DNA from: Flammeovirgaceae bacterium UBA2366
GTDB lineage: Bacteria; Bacteroidota; Bacteroidia; Cytophagales; Cyclobacteriaceae
Direction: 5' to 3'
Length of the DNA: 64,000 nt
Assembly: GCA_002344065.1 (NCBI GenBank)
Contig: DDTK01000012.1
Location: forward strand, 444,965-508,964
A program made the position numbers and the translations under genes. Below are positions 17,801 to 26,526 of the stretch, in pieces (within the stretch, counting starts at the first letter, position 1; every line of letters begins with the position of its first letter). The notes beneath the pieces were generated by a model, which ran no database searches, was not told the origin of the DNA, and saw only the letters and a program-made list of their open reading frames with translations.

Positions 17801-18127
17801 CCTTAAAGCAAGCGCACCGGGAAACCGTATTTGAACATGATGCCCATCCATCCTGTCATCCATCTCTTCTGTTCCATCTGATTCGCTTATATGACCGTGC
17901 AATCGTAAATGCGCTTCATTAGCTTTTTGCTGATCAAATAAATACAGGGAGAACTGACCCGGTGAAAGCATCAATCTTCCAGCCGGTGTACGTGCTGCAA
18001 AATTTATTGACTCAGGCCACTGACCTTTATTCTCAATAAATTTTAAAGCAGGTGTTTGTGCTGATCCGGCCAACGGAGCACTGAAAAGAAATGCTATAAA
18101 TAACCTGAAGTAAACCTGTTTCATCAC
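14837..18127 (-). CDS. Large secreted SBBP-propeller/PKD protein, T9SS type B substrate
   Basis: A 1096-residue exported protein. It has a signal peptide (about 1-23), then the N-terminal block beginning FIENKGQWPESI that typically heads SBBP-repeat proteins. A long run of SBBP-type propeller repeats follows (about 255-740), each with YLGG, TTPG or VVKMD-like phrases. Next are a PKD domain (about 790-870; YEWDLGDGTQLVKTD), an Ig-like region (about 875-955), a second PKD-like region (DFGDGFTTDLPEYVHTY) and a gliding-motility-type C-terminal domain (about 1010-1096; NVITPESTPGQNDRF ... IHNRWGGKVFES ... AGIYYYTV). That tail is a T9SS type B signal. Likely a surface adhesin or matrix protein; no enzyme motif seen. 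It stands alone, without a PorP partner beside it. Confidence 0.9.
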   Translation of the reverse strand: MMKQVYFRLFIAFLFSAPLAGSAQTPALKFIENKGQWPESINFAARTPAGRLMLSPGQFSLYLFDQQKANEAHLRLHGHISESDGTEEMDDRMDGHHVQIRFPGALALRPSVASIPSKEYYNFFLGNDTSQWASRAYAFAEVVYPDLYSGIDLRISSVNQNLKYDFIVKPAAYAGQVQIEINGADQLYLDHGNLIMATSVGYLIEKKPFTYQVIDGQKCEVKSEYVLHNNTLSFRFPEGYDACYELVIDPLLIFSTFSGSSADNWGSTATPGERGTLYSSGIVNNSSFGGSFPASPGAFQTTYGGNYDIAILKYDSTGSQLLYASYLGGSGNETPHSLVMDERTQDLIVLGTTSSFDFPTTASAFSSVFNGGVPLGTNVIQYFSGSDIVLSRISRDGDQLKASTYLGGSQNDGLNQPGSPLVRNYGDEMRGDVITDSLGNIYISSVTNSPDFPGVNSFSTTYRGGGSDAVVVKMDAMLTQIIWSAFIGGNNFDASHTIKFDSTYAIYLGGGTASADFPTTSNSYQSLIAGGVDGWMMKISSEGDSIAYSTFTGTSGFDQVYFIDLDKNGDVYTYGQTNGNFPTTPGVYSNANSGQFVQKFNGELNTLIFSTRFGSGIGIPNISPTAFLVNDCNNLYMSGWGGLINGGLGYWNSSTSGMPVTNDALQKTTSGSDFYFIVLTADASELLYATYLGGNISRTHVDGGTSRFDKSGIVYHAVCSGCRSLSATGLPSSDFPTTPGAWSRTNNSANCNNAAFKFDLSSLRARLQTNSVAFDAPGLDVLCYPDTIRFQNFSTGGEFYEWDLGDGTQLVKTDTTSFLHQYKEEGTYLVRLRAIDLNTCVGIDSAFKTVRVFRNLLKAQEDDVICYGTTYQLSGSGGVSYQWSTKDGPLSSPVIQPKETTQYFVLITDANGCKVKDTVNIEVVPFIDVKMEYGFVTDCFSRPQVFLKNKTEQKADENYLLDFGDGFTTDLPEYVHTYSQDGTYTVKVAGIKEFCVYEQQATLPVYTILVPNVITPESTPGQNDRFVIQYGSGGKTPADAGLTVGLTIHNRWGGKVFESPNYQYDWSAKDLDAGIYYYTVTIGDQAFCKSWVHVVK

Positions 18128-18167
18128 TACCTAACAACAGGGCAAAATACTAAAACTTACGCATTGA

Positions 18168-20735
18168 TTACCCTTCTTTTCGAAGCACCTGAAGTGGCGG
18201 AGTAGCGATCACTTCGCGCGAATTCCACCACCCGATGATCATGGTTAGCAATACTACCCCGGCCGTAATTGTAACCACTTCCAGCCAGTTAAAGGCGAAG
18301 GTTATTTTAAAGAAAAAGGTGGTTAATAAATAGCCACCACCAAGGGAAAGAAACATGCCGGTAAGCGCTGAAAATAAACCCAGGTAGGCATATTCGATAA
18401 GTGTAATTTTCATGATCTGTTTAGTACGTGCACCTATGGTTCGCAATAACACATTTTCCTTCATGCGAACATATTTACTGTTGATGACCGCACCGGTTAA
18501 TACCACCAATCCCGTAACGATACTGAACAACGCAAGAAACCTGATTACCGCGCCAAGTTTGTTAAACAAATCATTTACTGTACTCAGGATCAACCTCAAA
18601 TCAATAAGCGAAACATTGGGGTATTGCATGATGAGTTGCTGCTGAAAACGGTTGGCTGCCTGTTGGTTGTCAATACGGGTTGCCGTAACATAAACCTGTG
18701 GAGCCTCTTCCAACACACCTGTCGGAAATACAAAAATAAAATTAGGCGGATCTTTCGGCCATTCAACTTTACGTATGCCACTGATAAAAACTTTAACAGG
18801 TATGCCCTGAACATCAAATACCAATGAATCACCCTCCTTAACACCCAGCTCTTCATGTAATCCCTCGGATATGGTAACCCAAACCGAATCGCGACCAAGA
18901 GTTTTGTGATGCAGTTCACCACTGATTAGCTCTTCAGACAGGTGCAGGCTGTCACGATATGTTACGCGGTACTCACGTGTCAACGCCCAGTTCGGAACCC
19001 GATCGGTGGTGTCTTGCTGAACTTCTTCCACGGTTTTATTCTTCAGTTCTTTTAAGCGGCAGGTAACAATAGGCACAACCTGATTAACGGTAAGGCTATT
19101 CTCTTCCATTAATTTTACAACACCGTCTTTTTGTGATGGCTGAATATCAAACAGTATGGTGTTGGATTGATTCTCCTGCCCGCTAAACTCAACCTGACCT
19201 AGTAAACTCTTTTCTACAATATTCAGGGTAGTTATAATAAAAGCGCCCAACCCAATCGCCACCATCAAAACCCGTGTTTGATTATTGGGGCGGTAAAGAT
19301 TGGACAATGCATGTCGCCAGATAAAAGAAGAATTAGACGGAAAAAATCTACGTACCAGGTAAAGCAAGGCTATTGCTACCAAAGTAAGGGCACCCAATGC
19401 CACTGCAAGCCCGGCAAAGAATGAAAGTCCGATCAGAATATTACGTGTTTGTAGTGCTGCGAACACTAATGGAAAAAAAGCAATGAGTATAACAACAAGA
19501 ACCCTGGCTTTCGAAAATATTTTAGCCGGTTCAAAGTCTGCACGCAAAACGGTTAACGGTGGCACAAACCTTACGGCCATTAACGGAAGCATAGAAAACA
19601 AAAGCGATACAACCGTACCCACCATAATCCCCTTCCAGAAGGATAACCATGATACCGAGAAGCTGACCTCCACCGGAAGCAATCCCTTGAACGCAACCGG
19701 AATAATCTGCTGAATCGTTAAACCCAATGTGGCACCAACCAGGCTACCGATTATTCCCAATAAAAAGATCTGAATAAAATAAATATTAAAAGCTTGCCAA
19801 CCGGACGATCCCACACAACGAAGCACGGCCACTTCATCGCGTTTTTCGCGCGCATAAATATGTACAGAACTGGCCACTCCAATGCAACCCAAAATAAGTG
19901 CTACAAAAGCCAGCAAGGAAAAGAAACGGTATACCGATTGAAACGCCTCCCCTAGTTCTTCCTTGCGTTCCTGAACGGTATCATACCCGTGTCCGTATTT
20001 TCTTACTTCTGTTTTAAGTGTTGTCACCAACAACTCCGTTTGTACCTCACTCTCTGTTTTAAAATAGTTTCGATAATTTACACGACTGCCGTACTGAACC
20101 AACCCGGTTGAATCGAGTTGAGCCATGGCAATGTAAACTGAAGGAGTGAAGGTGGAGAGTATGCCACCTCCGCCAGGAATTTTTGTAACTACACCGGCTA
20201 CTTCAAAGTATGAGTTGCCGATACGAATCGAATCGCCTGAGCTAACTTCATATTGACTTGCTAAAGTTTCGTCCAGTAAGGCATAGCCTTCATTGCGCAT
20301 TTTCTGGTAAGCATTCGGTGGCAGCGTTTCAATGCTACCGTAAAATGGAAAATCACCTTCCAGCGATACCAGTCTGATTAAACGTGATTGTCCGGAGTTT
20401 ACAAACAAAACCATCGAAGCCATGTCGGCTTCACGGGCTTGCGGAAACTTAGTGGAATCAAAAAGGGAAAGAAGTTCTGGCTCAAATTTTTTGTTTCCGT
20501 TAATTACCAGGTCAGCGCCTAACAATTCCTTCGCATTGCGGTCTATATCCTGTTGCAATGATTCATTCAGTGAATCCAATGAAACTACAGCGGCAATTCC
20601 GGTAATCAGCGAAGCTGCAAATAAAAATAACCGTGAGAAATTATGACGGGCATCACGCCATGCCATCGTCCACACCCAACGGTCCTGAAAAATATTCCGG
20701 GTCTTACGCTTTATCTTTATGATATATTCGATCAT
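18168..20735 (-). CDS. ABC transporter permease, YbbP/FtsX-like
   Basis: An 855-residue membrane protein with the FtsX/MacB permease layout in duplicate: an N-terminal TM helix, a large extracytoplasmic region, three TMs (about 275-385), a middle group of TMs (about 410-515), a second extracytoplasmic region, and three final TMs (about 735-840). This matches YbbP, which exports substrates from the inner membrane (lipids or hydrophobic compounds are suspected). The ATG overlaps the ATPase stop by 4 bases, so they form one transporter. With the divergent tesA-like gene this reproduces the ybbP-ybbA-tesA neighbourhood known from Proteobacteria. Confidence 0.88.
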   Translation of the reverse strand: MIEYIIKIKRKTRNIFQDRWVWTMAWRDARHNFSRLFLFAASLITGIAAVVSLDSLNESLQQDIDRNAKELLGADLVINGNKKFEPELLSLFDSTKFPQAREADMASMVLFVNSGQSRLIRLVSLEGDFPFYGSIETLPPNAYQKMRNEGYALLDETLASQYEVSSGDSIRIGNSYFEVAGVVTKIPGGGGILSTFTPSVYIAMAQLDSTGLVQYGSRVNYRNYFKTESEVQTELLVTTLKTEVRKYGHGYDTVQERKEELGEAFQSVYRFFSLLAFVALILGCIGVASSVHIYAREKRDEVAVLRCVGSSGWQAFNIYFIQIFLLGIIGSLVGATLGLTIQQIIPVAFKGLLPVEVSFSVSWLSFWKGIMVGTVVSLLFSMLPLMAVRFVPPLTVLRADFEPAKIFSKARVLVVILIAFFPLVFAALQTRNILIGLSFFAGLAVALGALTLVAIALLYLVRRFFPSNSSFIWRHALSNLYRPNNQTRVLMVAIGLGAFIITTLNIVEKSLLGQVEFSGQENQSNTILFDIQPSQKDGVVKLMEENSLTVNQVVPIVTCRLKELKNKTVEEVQQDTTDRVPNWALTREYRVTYRDSLHLSEELISGELHHKTLGRDSVWVTISEGLHEELGVKEGDSLVFDVQGIPVKVFISGIRKVEWPKDPPNFIFVFPTGVLEEAPQVYVTATRIDNQQAANRFQQQLIMQYPNVSLIDLRLILSTVNDLFNKLGAVIRFLALFSIVTGLVVLTGAVINSKYVRMKENVLLRTIGARTKQIMKITLIEYAYLGLFSALTGMFLSLGGGYLLTTFFFKITFAFNWLEVVTITAGVVLLTMIIGWWNSREVIATPPLQVLRKEG

Positions 20736-21424
20736 AAAGCAGCAACGATTTCTTCTTCAACCAATTTTCCACCCTTCATGCGCAAAATACGCTCGGTTTT
20801 TCGGGCCAGCTCAAGGTTATGCGTTACCAATACCAGTGTTGTACCTTGTTCTTTATTCAGGGTAAACAGCAAATCAGTAATGTGATGGGAATTTTCTTCA
20901 TCCAGGTTGCCGGTTGGTTCATCGGCAAAAAGAATTTTAGGGTCAGTAATAAACGCGCGCGCCATGGCAACACGTTGCTGTTCCCCTCCTGATAATTGTG
21001 ATGGGTAATGGTGCATTCTGCCCTCCAACCCAACCCGTGATAATAATTCCTTTGCTTTCGCAGAAACATTCTTCACACCGCGTAATTCTAACGGCACCAT
21101 AACGTTTTCCAGGGCGGTGAGTGTTGCCAGCAACTGGAAATTCTGAAACACAAACCCAACATATTGATTGCGGATATAAGCCCGGTCATCCTCACTCATG
21201 GCATTGAGTTTAAAGCCCATTAGTGAAATCGTTCCGCTGCTGGCCACATCAAGTCCGGCACATAACCCTAACAAAGTTGTCTTGCCACTACCGGATGGCC
21301 CGATTATCGCTACTGTATTACCCTGATGGACAGCAAAACTCACCTTATCCAATACGGTAAGCTGGGCAGCTCCTGAAGGGTACGATTTGGTTAATTCTTC
21401 TGCGAGGAGAACAAGCTGGGACAT
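20732..21424 (-). CDS. ABC transporter ATP-binding protein, YbbA/LolD-like
   Basis: The 230-residue nucleotide-binding subunit of the adjacent permease. Walker A is GPSGSGKTT at 42-50, the Q-loop is in FVFQNFQLL, the signature LSGGEQQR is at 144-151, Walker B is ILFADEP at 164-170, the D-loop is GNLD, and the switch His is in LVTHN. The closest relatives by motif are LolD, MacB-N and YbbA, all ATPases of the MacB class that drive lipoprotein or lipid-like export. I favour YbbA because of the long 855-aa partner and the neighbouring esterase. Confidence 0.92.
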   Translation of the reverse strand: MSQLVLLAEELTKSYPSGAAQLTVLDKVSFAVHQGNTVAIIGPSGSGKTTLLGLCAGLDVASSGTISLMGFKLNAMSEDDRAYIRNQYVGFVFQNFQLLATLTALENVMVPLELRGVKNVSAKAKELLSRVGLEGRMHHYPSQLSGGEQQRVAMARAFITDPKILFADEPTGNLDEENSHHITDLLFTLNKEQGTTLVLVTHNLELARKTERILRMKGGKLVEEEIVAAL

Positions 21425-21452
21425 AGAATGATTTTCAGATTACAGAATTCGA

Positions 21453-21482
21453 TTGACGATGTTGCAAGATAAACTAACTTTA
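21453..21482 (+). promoter_or_regulatory. Candidate promoter for the tesA-like gene
   Basis: A TTG at 21453-21455, a 19-base spacer, and TAACTTTA at 21475-21482 (7 of 8 matches to TAnnTTTG), in the spacing expected for the Bacteroidota sigma factor. It ends 32 bases before the ATG. Confidence 0.45.
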
Positions 21483-21514
21483 AAGCTTTAACGTTTAACC
21501 CTTAAACTAATTCC

Positions 21515-22123
21515 ATGGTCGGAAAGTTTAGCTGGATTATTGTATCACTTCTATTTCTCCAAGGTTCAACTACGGTGAAAACCATCATGTTCTATGGTGA
21601 CAGCCTTACAGCCGGGTACGGGCTATCAACAGAAGAAGCCTTTCCTGCCCTGCTTGAAAAAAAGCTGAATGCCCAATCGATAAGATGCAAGGTGATTAAT
21701 GCCGGGTTGAGCGGTGAGACTTCGGCCGGTGGATTATCCCGTATTGACTGGGTATTGCGCCAACCGGTTGACATTTTTGTGCTCGAATTAGGCGGAAACG
21801 ATGGCCTGCGTGGTCTTCCGCTTGAACAAACCAAAGCCAACCTGCAGGCCATTATAGATAAAGTGAAAGCCAAAAACCCGAATGCTAAAATTGTTGTGGC
21901 CGGTATGATGGTGCCACCTAATATGGGAAAGGATTACACCACACAATTTAAAGATGTGTTCCCTGAACTGGCTAAGAAAAATAAAGCAACGCTAATCCCC
22001 TTTTTATTGGAAGGTGTAGGCGGAAATGAAAAATTGAATCTTCCTGATGGTATTCACCCGAATATAGAAGGGCATAAGATTATTGCAACTAACCTGGTGA
22101 ACTTTATAGGTCCGCTGCTATAA
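21515..22123 (+). CDS. GDSL/SGNH esterase, TesA (arylesterase) type
   Basis: A 202-residue exported or membrane-anchored lipolytic enzyme. The four SGNH blocks are all visible: FYGDSLTAGYGL with nucleophile S30, the glycine of INAGLSGETSAGG, GGND at 93-96, and the DGIHPN dyad with D178 and H181. TesA family members hydrolyse acyl-CoA, lysophospholipid and aryl esters in the periplasm. The first 20 residues form a signal sequence. It is divergent from the YbbA/YbbP transporter genes with a 90-bp gap. The conserved pairing suggests the transporter and esterase handle the same lipid or acyl substrate, which is inference. Confidence 0.92.
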   Translation: MVGKFSWIIVSLLFLQGSTTVKTIMFYGDSLTAGYGLSTEEAFPALLEKKLNAQSIRCKVINAGLSGETSAGGLSRIDWVLRQPVDIFVLELGGNDGLRGLPLEQTKANLQAIIDKVKAKNPNAKIVVAGMMVPPNMGKDYTTQFKDVFPELAKKNKATLIPFLLEGVGGNEKLNLPDGIHPNIEGHKIIATNLVNFIGPLL

Positions 22124-22199
22124 TTCGCTACCTGGACTTTAGTGGAGTTTGGTGTTTTTGAGATTTAGTGGCTTGCCCCATTTTTTTCAAAAGCATGAG

Positions 22200-23075
22200 T
22201 TACAATTTCTTCAGGCATTCAAATAAAAACGTAATGACATCCTGTGTAACAGGATCATCATCTCTTCCAAATTCACGATGCATGGATAAACTGTTTTTCT
22301 TCGGATAGCCCTTTATCTGAATAGTGATGTCTGATTCCTTGAATTTTCGGGCGAGATTAACAGCATCGCTTTCCGTAGGAGTTTTACTTCCGGAATAGGC
22401 CAGAAAAATCGGTGGTACTAACATACCCGATTTGATATGCGTTACCGGAGAAGCTTCAGCCCACTCCTTTTCCGTTAGTCCAAAAGTATCCAGGCACCAG
22501 TCCTTTACTTTGTTGTTGTTATCCGGAATAATCTTAGCAACATCAAACCCGAGACCATCAATTGAAATTACACCCTTAATCATATCCAGAGAACCGTCAG
22601 CTTGCTTCATGTAGTCTTCATTCACGGTAATCATTACCGACATCTGTGCACCGGAAGCATATCCCATCAAAAAAATCTTATCCTTATCGCCACTGTAATG
22701 CACAATGTTGTTATAAACCCAAACAAGGGCGTTGGCAACATCCTGCATATGACCAGGATGTTTTACATCGGGCGAAAGCCGGTGATTAATGCTGATAAAA
22801 ATATAACCCTTAGAGGTGAAGTACTCAGGCTTTACCCCAACATCACTTTTATCGCCAAAGGCCCATAAACCACCATGCACCCAAATAATAACCGGGGATT
22901 TACTCCCCTTCTTGGGCATATAAATATCCAAAGCATTAAGTCGCGGATCTTTGGCCAGTTTGGCATACTGAAGATCAAGCACTTTAAAGTAAGGTCCGGT
23001 ATCACCTTTACGCTGACCCCATAAGGACATGGAACATAATAAAGCGCAAAAAATTAATAAACGCTTAACCTGCAT
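22200..23075 (-). CDS. Secreted alpha/beta hydrolase (BD-FAE/esterase-lipase type)
   Basis: A 291-residue alpha/beta hydrolase with a signal peptide (about 1-20, ending LWGQ). The oxyanion-hole motif HGG occurs in IIWVHGGLWAFGDKS, the nucleophile elbow is GYASGAQ, and a late His (SMHREFG) preceded by an acidic region completes a plausible triad. DIYMPKKGSKSPVIIWVHGG is the usual run-in of the carboxylesterase/BD-FAE branch, whose members remove acyl or feruloyl groups from carbohydrates or small esters. Stand-alone gene, convergent with the tesA-like gene and divergent from the MFS gene. Confidence 0.87.
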   Translation of the reverse strand: MQVKRLLIFCALLCSMSLWGQRKGDTGPYFKVLDLQYAKLAKDPRLNALDIYMPKKGSKSPVIIWVHGGLWAFGDKSDVGVKPEYFTSKGYIFISINHRLSPDVKHPGHMQDVANALVWVYNNIVHYSGDKDKIFLMGYASGAQMSVMITVNEDYMKQADGSLDMIKGVISIDGLGFDVAKIIPDNNNKVKDWCLDTFGLTEKEWAEASPVTHIKSGMLVPPIFLAYSGSKTPTESDAVNLARKFKESDITIQIKGYPKKNSLSMHREFGRDDDPVTQDVITFLFECLKKL

Positions 23076-23183
23076 ACGTGTAAAAAATGGTAAACATTGT
23101 CTCCTTATTCGCAGTTAAAATATCAATTATTTGGCCAAAAAAATAATTATCAAACCACCCCATACACCTATTTTCGCCCCTTG

Positions 23184-24395
23184 ATGAAAAATGAAAGACT
23201 TCTCCTGCTCATTCTGGCTGCCGCCATGTTTACTCATATTATGGATTTTATGATCATGATGCCCTTGAGTCCTTCGCTGATGAGCATTTTTGATATCAAC
23301 GCACAGGAGTTCAGTTTACTCGTGTCTTCATACACCATAACGGCTGGGGTAACCGGCTTTCTGGCGGCTTTTCGTATAGATCGCTATGATCGAAAAAGTA
23401 TGATGCTGGTGATGTATCTTGGATTCACCTTAGGCACATTAGCGTGTGCTATCGCTCCTTCTTATTTTTTCCTGCTCATGGCCCGTTCGGTGGCAGGAGC
23501 TTTTGGTGGCGTTCTGGGCGCCTTGATTCTTTCTATTGTTAGCGATGCCATTCCGCTTGAGCGAAGAGCAAGCGCCTTGGGAATTGTGATGGCTTCTTTT
23601 TCAGTGGCTTCTGTATTTGGTGTACCTTTTGGGCTATTTCTGGCCAGCAAATTTAGCTGGCATGCCCCCTTTCTCTTTTTGGGGATGTTAGCTGCCCTCA
23701 TCTTCGTATTAATGTTTTGGTTTATTCCTCCGCTTAGGGCACATCTGGACACGGGTAATGGAATCAAGAAGCCTATGGAGATATTGAAAAACATTTTTGG
23801 TCAGCGAAGTACACGACTTGGATTGACCTTCGCTGCTGTTCTAACCCTGGGTCATTTTACTATTGTTCCTTTTATCGCGGCCTATATGGTAGGCAATGTG
23901 GGCTTCTCCAATGACGAACTCGCCTACATTTACCTGGTGGGCGGAGCGCTCACTATTTTCTTTTCACCGTGGGTAGGCAAAATGGCCGATAAACACGGAC
24001 GATTAAAAATCTTTACCATCTTCGGCAGCCTGGTGATTATTCCGATTGTAATCATCACCAACATGCCGCCCACACCATTATGGGCTGCACTGATTGTGGC
24101 CGGTATATTTTTCATTTTCAGTAACGGACGTATGGTTCCTTCTACCACTATGGAAACGGCAATCATAAGCCCGGAAAGCCGTGGAAGTTACATGAGCATC
24201 CGGTCATCGGTACAACAGCTAACCTCTGGTCTGGCTTCCTTTGTTGCGGGAACTATCATCAGCGAAAAAGCTTCTGTATTTGGGCCGGATGCGAAAGCAC
24301 TGGTGAATTATGGTTATGTAGGATTAATTGCCGTTTTCTTCAGCCTGGTATCGCTGTGGTTAGCCCGAAAACTTCAGGTAGCTCAAGGTGCTTAA
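23184..24395 (+). CDS. MFS transporter (drug:H+ antiporter type)
   Basis: A 403-residue inner-membrane protein with 12 hydrophobic segments. The loop after TM2 reads FRIDRYDRKSMML, a variant of the MFS motif A, and the repeat of it lies in VGKMADKHGRLKIF at the start of the second half. The N-terminal half resembles the DHA1 efflux branch (MDFMIMMPLSPSLM). The frame extends upstream to 23097, but the ATG at 23184 starts just before TM1, and the extra 29 residues look non-native. The substrate cannot be predicted; efflux of small hydrophobic molecules is likely. Confidence 0.88.
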   Translation: MKNERLLLLILAAAMFTHIMDFMIMMPLSPSLMSIFDINAQEFSLLVSSYTITAGVTGFLAAFRIDRYDRKSMMLVMYLGFTLGTLACAIAPSYFFLLMARSVAGAFGGVLGALILSIVSDAIPLERRASALGIVMASFSVASVFGVPFGLFLASKFSWHAPFLFLGMLAALIFVLMFWFIPPLRAHLDTGNGIKKPMEILKNIFGQRSTRLGLTFAAVLTLGHFTIVPFIAAYMVGNVGFSNDELAYIYLVGGALTIFFSPWVGKMADKHGRLKIFTIFGSLVIIPIVIITNMPPTPLWAALIVAGIFFIFSNGRMVPSTTMETAIISPESRGSYMSIRSSVQQLTSGLASFVAGTIISEKASVFGPDAKALVNYGYVGLIAVFFSLVSLWLARKLQVAQGA

Positions 24396-24479
24396 ATACA
24401 CTTATCCTTTATTTTCTTGATCATGATCAATGCAAACTTCTGATATAGTTGTAAGCTTTGTGAAATAAATTTATCACCT

Positions 24480-24914
24480 ATGAACCCCGACAAATTATTT
24501 CTCATCTGCAATAACCTGGCATTGGCAGGCTGGCTTCTGATGGTTGTTGCACCGCGCTGGAAGTGGACGTTCAGCATTATTGTTTCCGGTGCAGTAATCC
24601 TGTTACTCAGTGCCGTTTACCTGACTTTGATTGTGCTTTATTTTGGTGAAGGCGAAGGTAATTTTAGTTCTCTGGATGGCGTAATGAAGTTATTTGAAAA
24701 TCGTGAAGCCGTGTTAGCCGGATGGGTGCATTACCTGGCGTTCGATATGTTTGTTGGCACCTGGATAGTTAGCAACAGTCAAAAACTAGGCATAAAACAT
24801 TGGTGGATCGTTCCGTGCCTGTTTTTCACCTTTATGCTTGGGCCTATCGGATTGATACTATACTTCAGTGTACGTGCCGTCCACACGAAAAAAATCCTTC
24901 ATGAAAATTTCTGA
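24480..24914 (+). CDS. ABA4-like family membrane protein (DUF4281)
   Basis: A 144-residue protein with four membrane helices. HYLAFDMFVGTWI is the hallmark of the ABA4-like family, named after a plant plastid protein required for neoxanthin synthesis. Bacterial members are uncharacterised and need not act on carotenoids. The last 14 bases overlap the next gene, so the two are translated together. No carotenoid gene is nearby to support the plant-based role. Confidence 0.85.
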   Translation: MNPDKLFLICNNLALAGWLLMVVAPRWKWTFSIIVSGAVILLLSAVYLTLIVLYFGEGEGNFSSLDGVMKLFENREAVLAGWVHYLAFDMFVGTWIVSNSQKLGIKHWWIVPCLFFTFMLGPIGLILYFSVRAVHTKKILHENF

Positions 24915-25683
24915 ATTCATTCCAGGCATTAGAAACCTGAACCCGCTGCTGTACTATACAGGGCTGGGGCATGCAGTACTCTTTATCATTTTTATCCCTC
25001 TTTTCATACTGGATGACCGGTTAATAACCGGCATTAATGCGTGGATAAAACCCATGAAGTTCGCGCTATCCATTACCATCTATCTGTGGACATTCGCGTG
25101 GCTATTGCAGTACGTAAAATCTGTCAAAAACGTAAAATTCATCAGTTGGGGCATAGTTATCTGTATGATTGTGGAAATGGCTATTATAACTGTGCAGGCA
25201 GCGCGTGGTGTTCCTTCACATTTTAACATAACCTCCGTTCCTAACGCCATTATGTTTAGCACGATGGGGACTTTTATAGGAATCAATACTTTCTTAGTGC
25301 TCTATACCCTCATTCTATTTTTTACAAAGGCCGTAAATATTCCCGACCACATAACACGTGTTGCCTGGCGGGCCGGGTTACTTCTATTTTTTCTTGGAGG
25401 TATATCGGGTGGGCTAATGGTAACTAATCTTGCACATACCGTTGGCGCACCTGATGGCGGGCCTGGACTACCCTTCGTTAATTGGAGTACGGTGGCCGGT
25501 GATATCCGGGCAGCTCACTTCATAACCCTACACGGATTACAACTTGTACCGCTAATTATATTTGCTTTTCGTGATCGGGTTAAATTTCAATTACCCTTTG
25601 CGCTGATAACATTCTTCTTGTATTCAGCACTTTGTATTGCCCTTCATTTTCTTGCTTTATCTGGGAAACCGATAATCAGCTGA
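24901..25683 (+). CDS. Seven-helix membrane protein of unknown function
   Basis: About 260 residues with seven predicted membrane segments (roughly 13-38, 47-67, 77-97, 108-140, 156-178, 203-222 and 230-252). The start at ATG 24901 overlaps the ABA4-like gene; an earlier in-frame codon at 24868 is possible but lies deep in that gene. Conserved-looking polar features inside helices include two His in HFITLHGLQ, a His near the last helix (ALHFLALSG) and GWIK/MKFALS near helix 2. I do not recognise the family. Coupling to the ABA4-like gene suggests a joint membrane role. Confidence 0.72.
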   Translation: MKISEFIPGIRNLNPLLYYTGLGHAVLFIIFIPLFILDDRLITGINAWIKPMKFALSITIYLWTFAWLLQYVKSVKNVKFISWGIVICMIVEMAIITVQAARGVPSHFNITSVPNAIMFSTMGTFIGINTFLVLYTLILFFTKAVNIPDHITRVAWRAGLLLFFLGGISGGLMVTNLAHTVGAPDGGPGLPFVNWSTVAGDIRAAHFITLHGLQLVPLIIFAFRDRVKFQLPFALITFFLYSALCIALHFLALSGKPIIS

Positions 25684-25764
25684 GCCTGTTGCACAGACTA
25701 GCTCATTTTAAGTTTCATCATCGTCAGTGAACCCATCATGGATGTATAGCTGCAGAAGAAAGCA

Positions 25765-26526
25765 TTATTGTTTTGAAGGCATCGGAAAAAATACGGACGT
25801 CACTTTCTTATAGGCTTCAAACTCCGGATTTCCCGCATATTTACGCTCGAGCATCGGCACTCCGGAAACATAACGCACCAGGTATGTTATGGTTAACGGA
25901 CCGACAATGGTCATCCAACCTCCGGGCAAGGTAACAGCCATGAGAAAAATCCCCCACCATTGTACCACTTCACCAAAATAATTTGGGTGTCGTGTGTAGC
26001 GCCACAACCCAGTAGTGATAATTTTTCCTTTGTTTTCAGGTTTGGATTTGAATTGTTTTAGCTGATAGTCTCCAACACTCTCAAAATAAAAACCAGTCAA
26101 CCAAATTAAAATACCAACGACATCAAGAAAATGGAAACTAAAAGCTGAATGAATATTAATATAGATTACCGGTAACACGGTTAGAAAAAGAAATAATCCC
26201 TGCAGCATGAATACCTGAAGGAAACTGCGCAGGTAAAAGTGCTTCCACTCCATACGCCACTGATGGTACCGAAAATCTTCCGACTTGCCCTTATTCCGAA
26301 GGAATATATGCCACGACAATCGCAACCCCCAAACGGTAACCAGCACGTTAACCAGTAATGCCTTCTGTGATTGATCAGATAGTAAATAGGAAATCCAGGC
26401 CATAACCACAAAACCTAAACCCCACGCTATGTCGGCCACATCATTACGTTTAATGAGTATGGAAACAAAAAACCAAACCAGCATATAGCTGAACAATGCC
26501 AGCGCAAGAATCAGGTAATGGTTCAT
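25765..26526 (-). CDS. DUF1295 protein, steroid 5-alpha-reductase-like fold
   Basis: A 253-residue integral membrane protein with six or seven helices. The C-terminal half has the family signature of steroid 5-alpha reductase/ICMT-like proteins: GLWRYTRHPNYFGEVVQWWG, then ERKYAGNPEFEAYKKVTSVFFP. Such proteins bind NAD(P)H and a lipid substrate, but the bacterial DUF1295 branch has no settled reaction. It starts within the stop of the upstream DUF2177 gene (ATGA overlap). In other bacteria DUF1295 and DUF2177 genes often occur near cyclopropane fatty-acid synthase genes, which are absent here. Confidence 0.87.
   Translation of the reverse strand: MNHYLILALALFSYMLVWFFVSILIKRNDVADIAWGLGFVVMAWISYLLSDQSQKALLVNVLVTVWGLRLSWHIFLRNKGKSEDFRYHQWRMEWKHFYLRSFLQVFMLQGLFLFLTVLPVIYINIHSAFSFHFLDVVGILIWLTGFYFESVGDYQLKQFKSKPENKGKIITTGLWRYTRHPNYFGEVVQWWGIFLMAVTLPGGWMTIVGPLTITYLVRYVSGVPMLERKYAGNPEFEAYKKVTSVFFPMPSKQ

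Noticed and set aside
23097..23183. N-terminal extension of the MFS transporter
   Set aside because: The extra 29 residues are polar and poorly composed; ATG 23184 begins immediately before the first membrane helix.
24480..24914. Carotenoid (neoxanthin) synthesis role for the ABA4-like protein
   Set aside because: No carotenoid genes are near and the plant role does not transfer reliably to bacterial members.
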